From positions 1 to 16,470 of the forward strand of contig USCU01000005.1 of the NCBI GenBank assembly GCA_900553335.1: a DNA stretch of 16,470 nucleotides, read 5' to 3'. The notes below the pieces were generated by a model, which was not told the DNA's origin, made no database searches, and worked only from the letters and a program-made list of their open reading frames with translations. Positions 1 through 5,815 of this stretch are shown here, in pieces. The translations under genes and the position numbers were made by a program. This stretch comes from an uncultured Ruminococcus sp. GTDB lineage: Bacteria > Bacillota > Clostridia > Oscillospirales > Ruminococcaceae. How positions within the stretch are numbered: the first letter of the stretch is position 1; each line of letters begins with the position of its first letter.

Positions 1-494
1 TTCTCCAGCAGCGCGGCGCCCTCCGCGTCGAAGTCGGTGCAGCCGTCGCCCAGGCGGCGCTTCAGCCCGGCCAGCAGACCCGCCCGGTCCGCGCCGGGCA
101 GATCCATCTTGTTGATGAATACAAAGGTGGGGACGCCGTACTGCTCCAGCAGCCGCCAGAGGGTGCGGGTGTGGGCCTGGACCCCGTCGGTGCCGCTGAT
201 GACCAGGATGGCGCAGTCCAGCACCTGGAGGGTGCGCTCCATCTCGGCGGAGAAATCCACGTGCCCCGGCGTGTCCAGCAGGGTGACCTCCACCCCCTCC
301 AGGGGGAGCACCGCCTGTTTGGAAAAGATGGTGATGCCCCGCTCCCGCTCCAGCGGTTCGGTGTCCAGAAAGGCGTCCTGGTGATCCACCCGCCCCAGCT
401 TTTTCAGCCGCCCGCTGTGGTAGAGCAGGGCCTCCGACAGGGTGGTCTTTCCCGCATCTACATGGGCCAATATACCTACGGCCAGTTTTTTCAT
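1..494 (-). CDS. EF-G/TetM-like translation factor GTPase, N-terminal part (runs off left edge)
   Basis: This gene reads leftward and has no stop in the window; about 164 N-terminal residues are present. They form the G domain of a translational GTPase: a P-loop AHVDAGKTT (about residues 10-18), a switch I region with ERGITI, the G3 box DTPGHVDF and the G4 box NKMD. The order and spacing match EF-G and the TetM/TetO ribosomal-protection proteins, which bind the ribosome and hydrolyse GTP. The start ATG at 494-492 has a GAGGAAG ribosome binding site a few bases upstream. Many Clostridia carry chromosomal copies annotated as 'translation factor GTPase family'; these are not proven tetracycline-resistance genes. 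With only the G domain visible, resistance should not be inferred. GTPase identity is certain, subfamily less so. Codon use is strongly GC-rich. Confidence 0.9.
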   Translation of the reverse strand, partial: MKKLAVGILAHVDAGKTTLSEALLYHSGRLKKLGRVDHQDAFLDTEPLERERGITIFSKQAVLPLEGVEVTLLDTPGHVDFSAEMERTLQVLDCAILVISGTDGVQAHTRTLWRLLEQYGVPTFVFINKMDLPGADRAGLLAGLKRRLGDGCTDFDAEGAALLE

Positions 495-529
495 ATCCGC
501 TTCCTCAAATGCAAAATCTCGTTTGCAGT

Positions 530-538
530 ATTGTACCA
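530..538 (-). promoter_or_regulatory. extended -10 promoter for the EF-G-like gene
   Basis: On the minus strand the sequence TGGTACAAT lies about 35 bases before the ATG, giving a TG-extended -10 (TACAAT). No good -35 hexamer sits 16-18 bases upstream, so it would depend on the extended element. The rest of the 280-bp gap between the two divergent genes is AT-rich from about 600 and holds nothing else I can assign. Confidence 0.4.
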
Positions 539-707
539 CAGTTTTGCCGTACAGGATAGCGCTCTCCCTGTTTTGACTTCTGCCGGGCCGCTCCATTTTT
601 GAAGTCTCCGCTTTACTTATACTCTATATTTTGTGTTTTATTTCTTGCAAATACAATATTTGGTTATTTTGCAAAAATTCCTCTCCAAATTTTGTGTAAA
701 AAACGTA

Positions 708-735
708 TTTCATTTTTGTATCGGTCCTATATAAT
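708..735 (+). promoter_or_regulatory. probable sigma-A promoter for the 70-aa ORF
   Basis: A perfect -10 (TATAAT, 730-735) lies in AT-rich DNA 40 bases before the start codon at 775. The -35 region (TTTCAT near 708) is weak, so the call rests mainly on the -10 and its placement. Confidence 0.45.
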
Positions 736-774
736 ATGATTCTGTAAGTAAATTACAAAAAAGGAAGTGGATTT

Positions 775-987
775 ATGGCCCCGCCACATTATGAGATGGT
801 CTCCCAGCAGTATGATGAGCTCTGCACGGTATACGGTATGATCTGTTCTGTGGACGGTCTCGCGGCGGAGACGTGCGGAGACATCTCAAGCAACGCCGGA
901 CTGGTGGGAAAAATGGTGGAACTGTTCAATCTGTGCGAGCTCCCGCCGGATCGAATGAAGCGCGTTATCATCGACCTGCTCCCTTAG
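775..987 (+). CDS. small DUF6514-like protein
   Basis: A 70-residue soluble protein without signal peptide or membrane segment. The start ATG follows AGGAAGTGG at good spacing, a TATAAT box lies upstream and a strong terminator follows the stop, so this is a complete single-gene unit. The pattern YGMIC (about residues 20-24), a central ISSNAGLVGKMVELFN helix and a C-terminal L-PPDRMKRVIIDLL segment resemble the DUF6514 family of short Clostridial proteins (YGI-C ... IS ... V--LV-L-N ... L-P-HL-DV--D-L). That family has no known function. The resemblance comes from recalled pattern only and needs a profile search. Codon use matches its GC-rich neighbours. Confidence 0.7.
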   Translation: MAPPHYEMVSQQYDELCTVYGMICSVDGLAAETCGDISSNAGLVGKMVELFNLCELPPDRMKRVIIDLLP

Positions 988-995
988 ACCGCAGA

Positions 996-1027
996 GCACC
1001 GGGCCCAGACGGGCCCGGTGCCTTTTT
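996..1027 (+). terminator. rho-independent terminator after the 70-aa ORF
   Basis: A perfect 11-bp GC-rich stem (GCACCGGGCCC, 996-1006, pairing with 1011-1021), a 4-base loop AGAC and a run of five T at 1023-1027, starting nine bases after the stop codon. Confidence 0.92.
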
Positions 1028-1108
1028 GACTGTTTGGTGGCTCGTTCGTCCCCCGCACACGCCCGGCGAGGCTGGCATAGCATGGGATAGCATATGGGAG
1101 GTGCGTCC

Positions 1109-1768
1109 ATGAACGAATCATGCTTAAATATCGGGGACCAGGCCCCTGCGTTTACCGCAGCCACCACCTTTGGGCCGGTCAGCCTCAGCGATTACCAGGG
1201 GAAATGGGTGATTCTTTTCTCTCATCCCGGCGACTTCACGCCGGTCTGCACCACAGAATTCATTGCATTTGCCAAGGCGCAGCCACAGTTTGAGGCCCTC
1301 AACGCACAGCTGCTGGGTCTGAGCATCGACAGCTCGGCCTCTCATCTGGCCTGGGTGTACGCCATCTACGCCGCCACAGGGGTCCAGGTCCCCTTCCCGG
1401 TCATTGCCGACCGGGATGGGAGCATCGCCCGTCTGTACGGAATGATCGCCCCCAACGCCAGCACGCAGGAAACGGTCCGGAATGTATTCTTCATCGACCC
1501 GGAGCAGACCGTGCGCGCCATTCTCGTCTATCCCCTCACCAACGGGCGCAGCATCCCGGAGATCCTGCGTCTATTGGCCGCGCTTCAGGCCACGGATCAA
1601 GATCACGTGGTCACCCCCGCAAACTGGCAGCCGGGCCAGCCTGCCATGGTTCCTCCCCCCAAGACCTACGAGGGGCTCTTGGAGCGGCAGGCCAAGCCCA
1701 ATCCTCAGGGCCTGGAGTGCCGGGACTGGTATCTGTGTTACCGGCAGATGCCGCCGACCCAGGACTAG
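1109..1768 (+). CDS. 1-Cys-type peroxiredoxin (Prx6 / archaeal thioredoxin peroxidase group)
   Basis: A 219-residue peroxiredoxin that reduces hydrogen peroxide or organic peroxides in the cytoplasm. The active-site motif PGDFTPVCTTEF is at about 40-51, with peroxidatic Cys47, Thr44 and Pro40; conserved VRNVFFIDP and RAIL strands follow. The long C-terminal extension ends in EC-RDWYL-C, placing Cys204 and Cys210 six residues apart. In the archaeal Prx6 type (for example Aeropyrum), a Cys pair with this spacing resolves the sulfenic acid. The start is the ATG at 1109, not the in-frame ATG at 1094, because GGAGGT sits seven bases before it while 1094 overlaps that site. No reductase gene is adjacent. 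The family is clear; the electron donor is unknown. Upstream, ATAGCATGGG and ATAGCATATGGG form a short tandem repeat (1077-1098). Confidence 0.95.
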   Translation: MNESCLNIGDQAPAFTAATTFGPVSLSDYQGKWVILFSHPGDFTPVCTTEFIAFAKAQPQFEALNAQLLGLSIDSSASHLAWVYAIYAATGVQVPFPVIADRDGSIARLYGMIAPNASTQETVRNVFFIDPEQTVRAILVYPLTNGRSIPEILRLLAALQATDQDHVVTPANWQPGQPAMVPPPKTYEGLLERQAKPNPQGLECRDWYLCYRQMPPTQD

Positions 1769-1793
1769 CGGCAAGCGCCCGCCTCCGCCCGCG

Positions 1794-1837
1794 CTGTGAA
1801 AGGCCGCGGCCCCAATTGGGGCCGCGGCCTTTCACAG
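1794..1837. terminator. perfect 44-bp palindrome, likely strong bidirectional terminator hairpin
   Basis: CTGTGAAAGGCCGCGGCCCC (1794-1813) pairs perfectly with 1818-1837 around the loop AATT. It begins 25 bases after the peroxiredoxin stop. A T-tract is nearly absent (AAATTT follows), so it is not a textbook intrinsic terminator, though the stem is very stable. The following 160 bases, up to the GNAT promoter, show nothing else. Confidence 0.65.
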
Positions 1838-2000
1838 AAATTTGGAAAGAGAAAAGAGGATGAAAGGAAGAGGATCTTGGCTGCCTGGCTAAACCTAGGA
1901 TAGCCCATTTCCGCCTAAAATGGATGACTTGGCTTTGAACGAACTGTAAAGGATTTGTAAACCGTGGTCAAAGTCGGTACGGAATTATTTTCTCTGATTC

Positions 2001-2029
2001 TTGTCATCTCTCTCAAAACCTGCTATACT
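2001..2029 (+). promoter_or_regulatory. sigma-A promoter of the GNAT gene
   Basis: TTGTCA (2001-2006), a 17-bp spacer and TATACT (2024-2029), with TGC just before the -10 forming an extended -10. The predicted start point is near 2036, leaving a leader of only about 12 bases that is essentially the GAGGTGA ribosome binding site. Confidence 0.8.
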
Positions 2030-2047
2030 GGCCCCGAGGTGAACAAT

Positions 2048-2323
2048 ATGGATTTCCAGCATGAGAAAGGCCGTATTTTTGCGCTTGATGCAGACGGCAA
2101 GCTTCTGGCAGAGGTGACGTTCCCGGCTGAAAACGGCGTGGCCACGATCACGCATACCTTTGTGGACGACTCCCTCCGCGGTCAGGGCGTGGCATCTCAA
2201 ATTCTGGCAGAGGCCGCCGAGCAGATCCGCGCCTCTGGACTGCGCATGAACGCGACCTGCCACGTCGCCGCCAAGTGGATCGCCAAGCATACGGAGTTCT
2301 CCGATCTGACCACCGCCCCCTGA
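2048..2323 (+). CDS. small GNAT-fold N-acetyltransferase (YjdJ / Acetyltransf_CG type)
   Basis: A 91-residue protein matching the short single-domain GNAT family (PF14542 type). Strands EKGRIFALDADGKLLAEVTF and GVATITHTFVDDSLRGQGVASQIL lead into the acetyl-CoA-binding loop RGQGVA (about residues 45-50), a helix ILAEAAEQIRASGLRM and the late strand-helix ATCHVAAKWIAKH. Such proteins bind acetyl-CoA; the acceptor is generally unknown. The start is the ATG at 2048: GAGGTGA lies six bases upstream and the promoter just before it excludes the longer reading frame from 1964. The terminator overlaps the stop codon, so this is a compact single-gene unit. Confidence 0.88.
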   Translation: MDFQHEKGRIFALDADGKLLAEVTFPAENGVATITHTFVDDSLRGQGVASQILAEAAEQIRASGLRMNATCHVAAKWIAKHTEFSDLTTAP

Positions 2324-2342
2324 CCGGGGCGGTTTTCTTTTT
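2313..2342 (+). terminator. rho-independent terminator overlapping the GNAT stop codon
   Basis: CCGCCCC (2313-2319) pairs with GGGGCGG (2326-2332) around a 6-base loop, followed by TTTTCTTTTT. The TGA stop (2321-2323) lies in the loop. Confidence 0.85.
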
Positions 2343-2508
2343 GCAGGGCTGTTTTTCTGTTCCGGACCCGAAAGGCCGCCCGGCAGCCTGTTTTTCCACC
2401 CACATCGGGCTGGAAGGGAGGATATGGGCTGGTCCCGCCGCCTCTGGTTCTGTCTCCAATCGCCCCCGGCCGACATATCCTATCATATATCCATAGGAGG
2501 TGCCGAGC

Positions 2509-2925
2509 ATGATCATGCAGGCTGTTGTAATTGAAGTGCAGTGGGGGCGCCTGCTCGTACTGGACCTGGATGCACGACAGAGAGTCCTTGTCAACACACC
2601 GGATGCGTCCCGGTTTCGTCCCGGAGATACCATTCGTATCTGGTATGACGGCGTGATGACCGCCAGCATACCGCCGCAGATCAACGCATGGGGGATCGCC
2701 GCGATGCCGCCCCATGAATTCCCGCCCACCTTGCCTCCGCCTGGAGCAGGTCCGCCGGTCGTGTGCCCGCCCAATGGCTGCCTACCGGCGGTGCGCCCAC
2801 CGGTGATCTTTCCGCCCGTCATATGGCCGCCCGTCCTCTTCCCGCCGGTGGTGCACCCGCCCCGTCCACCTGTGCGCCCGCCGTTCAGGCCCCGTCCGCC
2901 CCGTCCCAGGGGCAGGTCCAGGTGA
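2509..2925 (+). CDS. hypothetical protein: small beta-rich N-terminal domain plus proline-rich tail
   Basis: A 138-residue protein I do not recognise. The start ATG at 2509 has AGGAGG about nine bases upstream; a GTG at 2500 overlaps that site and is unlikely. Residues 1-65 are compact and strand-rich (QAVVIEVQWGRLLVLDLD, RQRVLVNT, GDTIRIWYDGVMTASIPPQI), looking like a small OB-like or SH3-like barrel. From about residue 70 the chain changes to an extended tail with repeated PPV-- units (VIFPPVIWPPVLFPPVV), ending in an Arg/Pro-rich basic stretch RPRPPRPRGRSR. There is no signal peptide or membrane segment. Many PP motifs suggest dependence on EF-P. A role in an envelope or spore assembly is only a guess. 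A bidirectional terminator follows. Confidence 0.75.
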   Translation: MIMQAVVIEVQWGRLLVLDLDARQRVLVNTPDASRFRPGDTIRIWYDGVMTASIPPQINAWGIAAMPPHEFPPTLPPPGAGPPVVCPPNGCLPAVRPPVIFPPVIWPPVLFPPVVHPPRPPVRPPFRPRPPRPRGRSR

Positions 2926-2960
2926 CGCCAGTCTCCCCCTGGGGGGCATTTACTACATGC

Positions 2961-2997
2961 AAAAAACACCTGAAATCTTCGATTTCAGGTGTTTTTT
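2961..2997. terminator. bidirectional rho-independent terminator
   Basis: A perfect 17-bp stem (2961-2977 with 2981-2997) with loop TTC. The inner 11 bp are mixed sequence and the outer arms are A6 and T6, so it has a T-run on either strand. It can end both the rightward proline-rich gene and the leftward tRNA transcript, which finishes at 3000. Confidence 0.9.
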
Positions 2998-2999
2998 GT

Positions 3000-3075
3000 T
3001 GGTGGAGACAACAGAACTCGAATCTGTGACCTCTCGCGTGTGAGGCGAGCGCTCTACCAGCTGAGCTATGCCTCC
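3000..3075 (-). tRNA. tRNA-Val (anticodon CAC)
   Basis: A 76-base cloverleaf with CCA encoded. Acceptor GGAGGCA pairs with TGTCTCC (one G:U). D stem GCTC/GAGC, anticodon stem CTCGC/GCGAG with loop CTCACAC (anticodon at 3040-3042), T stem ACAGA/TCTGT with loop TTCGAGT. Last gene of the cluster, directly before the terminator. Confidence 0.97.
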
Positions 3076-3090
3076 ATATGGGGAACGTGT

Positions 3091-3165
3091 TGGTGACGCG
3101 TATGGGAATCGAACCCATGTTACCGCCGTGAAAGGGCGGTGTCTTAACCTCTTGACCAACGGGCC
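3091..3165 (-). tRNA. tRNA-Glu (anticodon TTC), with acceptor-stem mismatch
   Basis: A 75-base cloverleaf with CCA encoded. Anticodon stem ACCGC-type core with loop CTTTCAC (anticodon at 3130-3132); T stem ATGGG/CCCAT with TTCGATT loop. Acceptor arms are GGCCCGT and ACGCGTC: every pair forms except position 4:69, which is C:C (bases 3162 and 3098). Usual bacterial tRNA-Glu pairs GGCCCGT with ACGGGTC. The 3' arm seen here would pair perfectly with GGCGCGT. This suggests the two halves come from different genes (see findings). Confidence 0.95.
3098..3162. other. probable assembly junction between two genomes, inside tRNA-Glu
   Basis: Left of this interval the DNA is GC-rich with G/C-ending codons; right of it AT-rich with A/T-ending codons. 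The interval is bounded by the two bases of the C:C acceptor mismatch and contains the highly conserved tRNA-Glu core (about 3119-3149), a sequence shared by many Clostridia and so a natural crossover point for an assembler. Inference, not proof. Confidence 0.6.
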
Positions 3166-3167
3166 AT

Positions 3168-3244
3168 TGGTGGCTGTAATTGGATTCGAACCAATGACAC
3201 TCCGGGTATGAACCGAATGCTCTAGCCAACTGAGCTATACAGCC
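3168..3244 (-). tRNA. tRNA-Met (anticodon CAT, elongator type)
   Basis: A 77-base cloverleaf with CCA encoded. Acceptor GGCTGTA pairs perfectly with TACAGCC, D stem GCTC/GAGC, anticodon stem TTCGG/CCGGA with loop TTCATAC (anticodon at 3208-3210), T stem ATTGG/CCAAT with TTCGAAT loop. The CGGTTCATACCCG core fits elongator Met. Initiator is excluded by the paired acceptor first base; tRNA-Ile2 (CAT) is less likely. First gene of the cluster, two bases from tRNA-Glu. Confidence 0.95.
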
Positions 3245-3267
3245 GTAGCATTTACAGCGACTAGATT

Positions 3268-3296
3268 ATTATATACTACTTTTTTTTGTTTGTCAA
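3268..3296 (-). promoter_or_regulatory. consensus sigma-A promoter of the tRNA cluster
   Basis: On the minus strand a perfect TTGACA (3296-3291), a 17-bp spacer and a perfect TATAAT (3273-3268), 24 bases before tRNA-Met. This is the expected strength for a stable-RNA operon. Confidence 0.95.
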
Positions 3297-3345
3297 GGGG
3301 TTTGTACGGATTTTTGCAGGTTTTTTCAAAAAAACAAAAGCTTCG

Positions 3346-4818
3346 TTACCTTAAATCAAAACCTTGCTCTGCAAACTCCTCTAATACATTTTTCAGCGGA
3401 AAGTTTTTTACTTTGTGATAAGACGTTTTTTCTGAATTAACGTATATTTTAAGATCGCATTGTTTGTTGAAATACTGAGCTACCGTCTGTTTGGTAGTTG
3501 CAATAGAAATACGTTCGATCGGAACTACAACTGTGTGAAAGCTGTAAAACCGACAATAGCTGAGCGTTGCATATCCATCGTGAAAGCCTATTCCCGTCGT
3601 GAAAATTGATGCGAACTTAACAACGATAAACCAAAATCCCGGAATCAAAAACATCATCATCATAAACATTATGATAGACTCCCATTCCGGAAATATCCAT
3701 GCGATTATATAAGCTGCCACAGGAACTAATGCGACAACTAGAATCGGAGTTGTGAGAAAAGACAGTATTGATAAAAGCCGGCTTCTAAGCGTGAGCGTAG
3801 GACGTGGAATTTTCGGAACCAAAACCTTGAGCGACATAAGCATCTCTTCATTGGTAGTAATAGGGACTAAAACCGAAATGTGTTCATTGCTTTTTCCGTA
3901 TCCCGCACAGTTTATGTGAACCGAACATATTTTAAACATTCTCATAAGAAAGCTCTGTCTTGTATCTATAAAATTAATCCGGTTTATATCTATAATGTTT
4001 ATCTGACGGGTGATAATTCCCGATTGTATGATTATGTTTGAACCTTGCCTTACAGCGGTAAAATCCCAATGACGTATGAGATTTATTAAAAAGGAATAAA
4101 GCCACCCCACAACTATCACCAAAACAATAGCTATGGTTATCGGCGGAAGATTTACCGTCATAAACCGTGCCACCTGATTGTTTATATCAAGAAGAAACTG
4201 CTGTTCGATCTCTCTTCCGACAATTCTTGAACCTTGATAAAGAAGCGTTGCGATAAGCACAACACCCGAAATCGTTGACGAAAACAAAAACGAGAAAATA
4301 AAAAGCTGCGTCTTTTTAGGCTGGTATGAAAACTTAGCCAAACCCTCTCCGTGACCTTTGATAATGCTGTATATCTTGTCGAATTCGCTCTTTTTTATTA
4401 TAAGCGTAACGTTATGCTTGTAAAACAGCCTTTTATTCGAGTTTGTGTCAATGTTTATTTTATATGCTCTGAACAAACGAAGAAAGGCGCCTTGAGAACA
4501 GGTTATCGACGAGGCTTCTTTATAATATATTTTCGATTTTAAAAGTCCGAAATACCCTGTTCCTGTCTGGATATATTCTTCCTCTATTATAAAAGATATA
4601 AAAAACCACCTTAAAAACGCAAACCCGAAAATAATGGATACTATCAAAATATCAAGCCATGCACCCTTAAGCCATTCGGCAATATTGAACTTCATTGCTA
4701 TAAGACTTCTTGTAAGAGGGATAAGCAAAAGCCAAAATCCTCTGGTGATATAATTAAAAATCGTAAGCGGATGCTGACGGTATTTAAAAATATAAGAAAA
4801 AATACTCTTTTCTCCCAC
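3346..4818 (-). CDS. bacterial PH-domain (DUF304/bPH2) membrane protein, YdbT-like
   Basis: About 490 residues, the size of Bacillus YdbT. Several hydrophobic segments are visible: near the N-terminus (FWLLLIPLTRSLIAM), about 50-75 (DILIVSIIFGFAFLRWFFISFII), about 175-195, about 220-240 (IAIVLVIVVGWLYSFLINLI) and about 365-410. They separate three soluble bPH2-type units, the first marked by EEEYIQTGTGYFGLLKSKIYYKEASSIT, the second by RQGSNIIIQSGIITRQINIIDINRINFI and the third by GYATLSYCRFYSFHTVVVPIERIS. GGAGGG precedes both TTG (4821) and GTG (4818); I prefer GTG for spacing and codon. It lies 37 bases downstream of the YdbS-like gene, the same order as in Bacillus, where this pair has been linked to antimicrobial-compound resistance. 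The biochemical role is unknown. Confidence 0.88.
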   Translation of the reverse strand: MGEKSIFSYIFKYRQHPLTIFNYITRGFWLLLIPLTRSLIAMKFNIAEWLKGAWLDILIVSIIFGFAFLRWFFISFIIEEEYIQTGTGYFGLLKSKIYYKEASSITCSQGAFLRLFRAYKINIDTNSNKRLFYKHNVTLIIKKSEFDKIYSIIKGHGEGLAKFSYQPKKTQLFIFSFLFSSTISGVVLIATLLYQGSRIVGREIEQQFLLDINNQVARFMTVNLPPITIAIVLVIVVGWLYSFLINLIRHWDFTAVRQGSNIIIQSGIITRQINIIDINRINFIDTRQSFLMRMFKICSVHINCAGYGKSNEHISVLVPITTNEEMLMSLKVLVPKIPRPTLTLRSRLLSILSFLTTPILVVALVPVAAYIIAWIFPEWESIIMFMMMMFLIPGFWFIVVKFASIFTTGIGFHDGYATLSYCRFYSFHTVVVPIERISIATTKQTVAQYFNKQCDLKIYVNSEKTSYHKVKNFPLKNVLEEFAEQGFDLR

Positions 4819-4855
4819 CAAAGATCCCTCCTTTTAAACAATTCAGCAAAACCGT

Positions 4856-5308
4856 TTAGTTCAAATTGTCCTTTTTCTTTATATATTCTTCAAGAAAGCT
4901 TATGATTTCAAGCGCATCGTTTCTTGACAAGAACATGAATATAACACGTCCTCCAAAGGCGTTTATCGTAACAAAATTCAGCCCCGTAAACTGTGAAAGC
5001 GGAAATATTACCGAAGAAACATACTGTATAGACTCGAGCTTCATATACTGCTTTGTGAAAAAAAGCATTCCTGCTTGTTTCCTTATATCTTTAGGTCCTA
5101 TCGTATATCTCGATGACTTAGCATAAATCGGAAGAAATATACAGCCGTACAAAACTGTCACCGTCACAAAAAGTCCGATAACAAGCCACATGATAATAGG
5201 ATAATCGGAAAGATAAACAAAGCTCAGATATGTGACAATAAGGGTAATCAAAATCATCGCCAGTCTGATAAAGTTTATTGCCGCTTTGTTCATTTTATAC
5301 GTTTTCAT
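4856..5308 (-). CDS. bacterial PH-domain (DUF304/bPH2) membrane protein, YdbS-like
   Basis: 150 residues with two adjacent transmembrane helices (about 13-33 and 37-60) followed by one bPH2 unit: RYTIGPKDIRKQAGMLFFTKQYMKLESIQYVSS and a C-terminal helix EIISFLEEYIKKK. This is the YdbS architecture: a two-helix anchor with a cytosolic PH-like domain, presumably partnering the larger YdbT-like protein next to it. The start ATG has AAAGGAGAG ten bases upstream; a second in-frame ATG at codon 6 is possible. It sits 36 bases after the dUTPase-like gene, and all three genes are probably cotranscribed. Confidence 0.86.
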   Translation of the reverse strand: MKTYKMNKAAINFIRLAMILITLIVTYLSFVYLSDYPIIMWLVIGLFVTVTVLYGCIFLPIYAKSSRYTIGPKDIRKQAGMLFFTKQYMKLESIQYVSSVIFPLSQFTGLNFVTINAFGGRVIFMFLSRNDALEIISFLEEYIKKKDNLN

Positions 5309-5344
5309 TTAAGCTTCGCTCTCCTTTAAGAAAAAGACGTCCCC

Positions 5345-5752
5345 TTAGTTTTTCTTTATATCTCCTGCTGTTAAGCTCGGAATAGATACACGGGTTACAA
5401 CAAGCCTTGCGATTTTTTCTCCGTTACTTATCGTTCTCATAACCTTCGAGCCGTTCATTAGCGCTACAGCTATCTCACCCTTATAGTCGCCTGCAATAAC
5501 TCCTATGTTATTTGCAAGATAAATCTGCTTTTCAGTAACAAGTTCATTTGCAGGCATAAGCAGCAAAGACAGATCAGGGAATTCTCTTTCTTTCATCTCG
5601 AAGGCTATAGCCGTTCTTATTATTTTAATATCTCCCGGAAACAGAACCTTATCCTCATCTAAATATGCGTAAAGCTCAAAAGCCGGTGCTTTTCCTTTAG
5701 ATACTGTAGGGACCTTTGCGTCCTCTTTTACCTTTTTAAATACTAGCTTCAT
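5345..5752 (-). CDS. dUTPase-fold protein lacking the catalytic motifs (pseudo-dUTPase)
   Basis: 135 residues that align along their length with trimeric dUTPases: PT--KG-APAFELYAYLDEDKVLFPGD (motif I region), TAIAFEM, a motif II region, IYLANNIGVIAGDYKGEIAVALMN (motif III) and ISNGEKIARLVV (motif IV). True dUTPases hydrolyse dUTP to dUMP and pyrophosphate. Here the motif II P-R-S-x is P67-A-N-E, the motif III catalytic Asp (E. coli I-D-S-D-Y) is Ala87 in I-A-G-D-Y, the motif I Asp is Glu26, and the C-terminal Gly-rich motif V is absent. It keeps Tyr90 and the fold-defining glycines. It is therefore probably inactive as a dUTPase and may act as a structural or regulatory homologue. The start has AGGAG ten bases upstream. 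It is first of the three-gene set with the PH-domain genes. Confidence 0.78.
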   Translation of the reverse strand: MKLVFKKVKEDAKVPTVSKGKAPAFELYAYLDEDKVLFPGDIKIIRTAIAFEMKEREFPDLSLLLMPANELVTEKQIYLANNIGVIAGDYKGEIAVALMNGSKVMRTISNGEKIARLVVTRVSIPSLTAGDIKKN

Positions 5753-5772
5753 AGTTTATACACTCCTTAAAC

Positions 5773-5815
5773 AAATTCCGAATTTAATTGTCCATTATCA
5801 ACTGTCAATTAATCT
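5773..5815. repeat. AT-rich intergenic repeat, copy 1
   Basis: Between the U32 and dUTPase-like genes: AAATTCCGAATTT (near-palindrome) followed by CAATT/TTGTCCATTATCA and TGTCAATTAAT motifs, running into the U32 stop codon. The same ATTCCGAATT and GTCAATTAT words recur at 12,470-12,555 and 14,331-14,365. Confidence 0.5.

Noticed and set aside
1..494. Calling the GTPase a tetracycline-resistance gene
   Set aside because: Only the G domain is visible; many chromosomal TetM-like GTPases are not shown to confer resistance.
37..602. Plus-strand open frames (115 and 143 codons) at the left edge
   Set aside because: They are antisense to the EF-G-like gene, which has clear G1-G4 motifs; GC-rich coding DNA readily leaves open shadow frames.
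1964..2047. N-terminal extension of the GNAT protein
   Set aside because: It would start upstream of a strong promoter; the ATG at 2048 has its own ribosome binding site.
2148..2969. Minus-strand 273-codon frame, Gly/Thr-rich
   Set aside because: Antisense shadow of the proline-rich repeat and the GNAT gene; no ribosome binding site and it spans two plus-strand units and a terminator.
3000..3244. Integration site (attachment site) at the tRNA cluster
   Set aside because: tRNAs are common integration targets, but there is no integrase, no repeated tRNA 3' end and no phage or element genes; the mismatch fits misassembly better.
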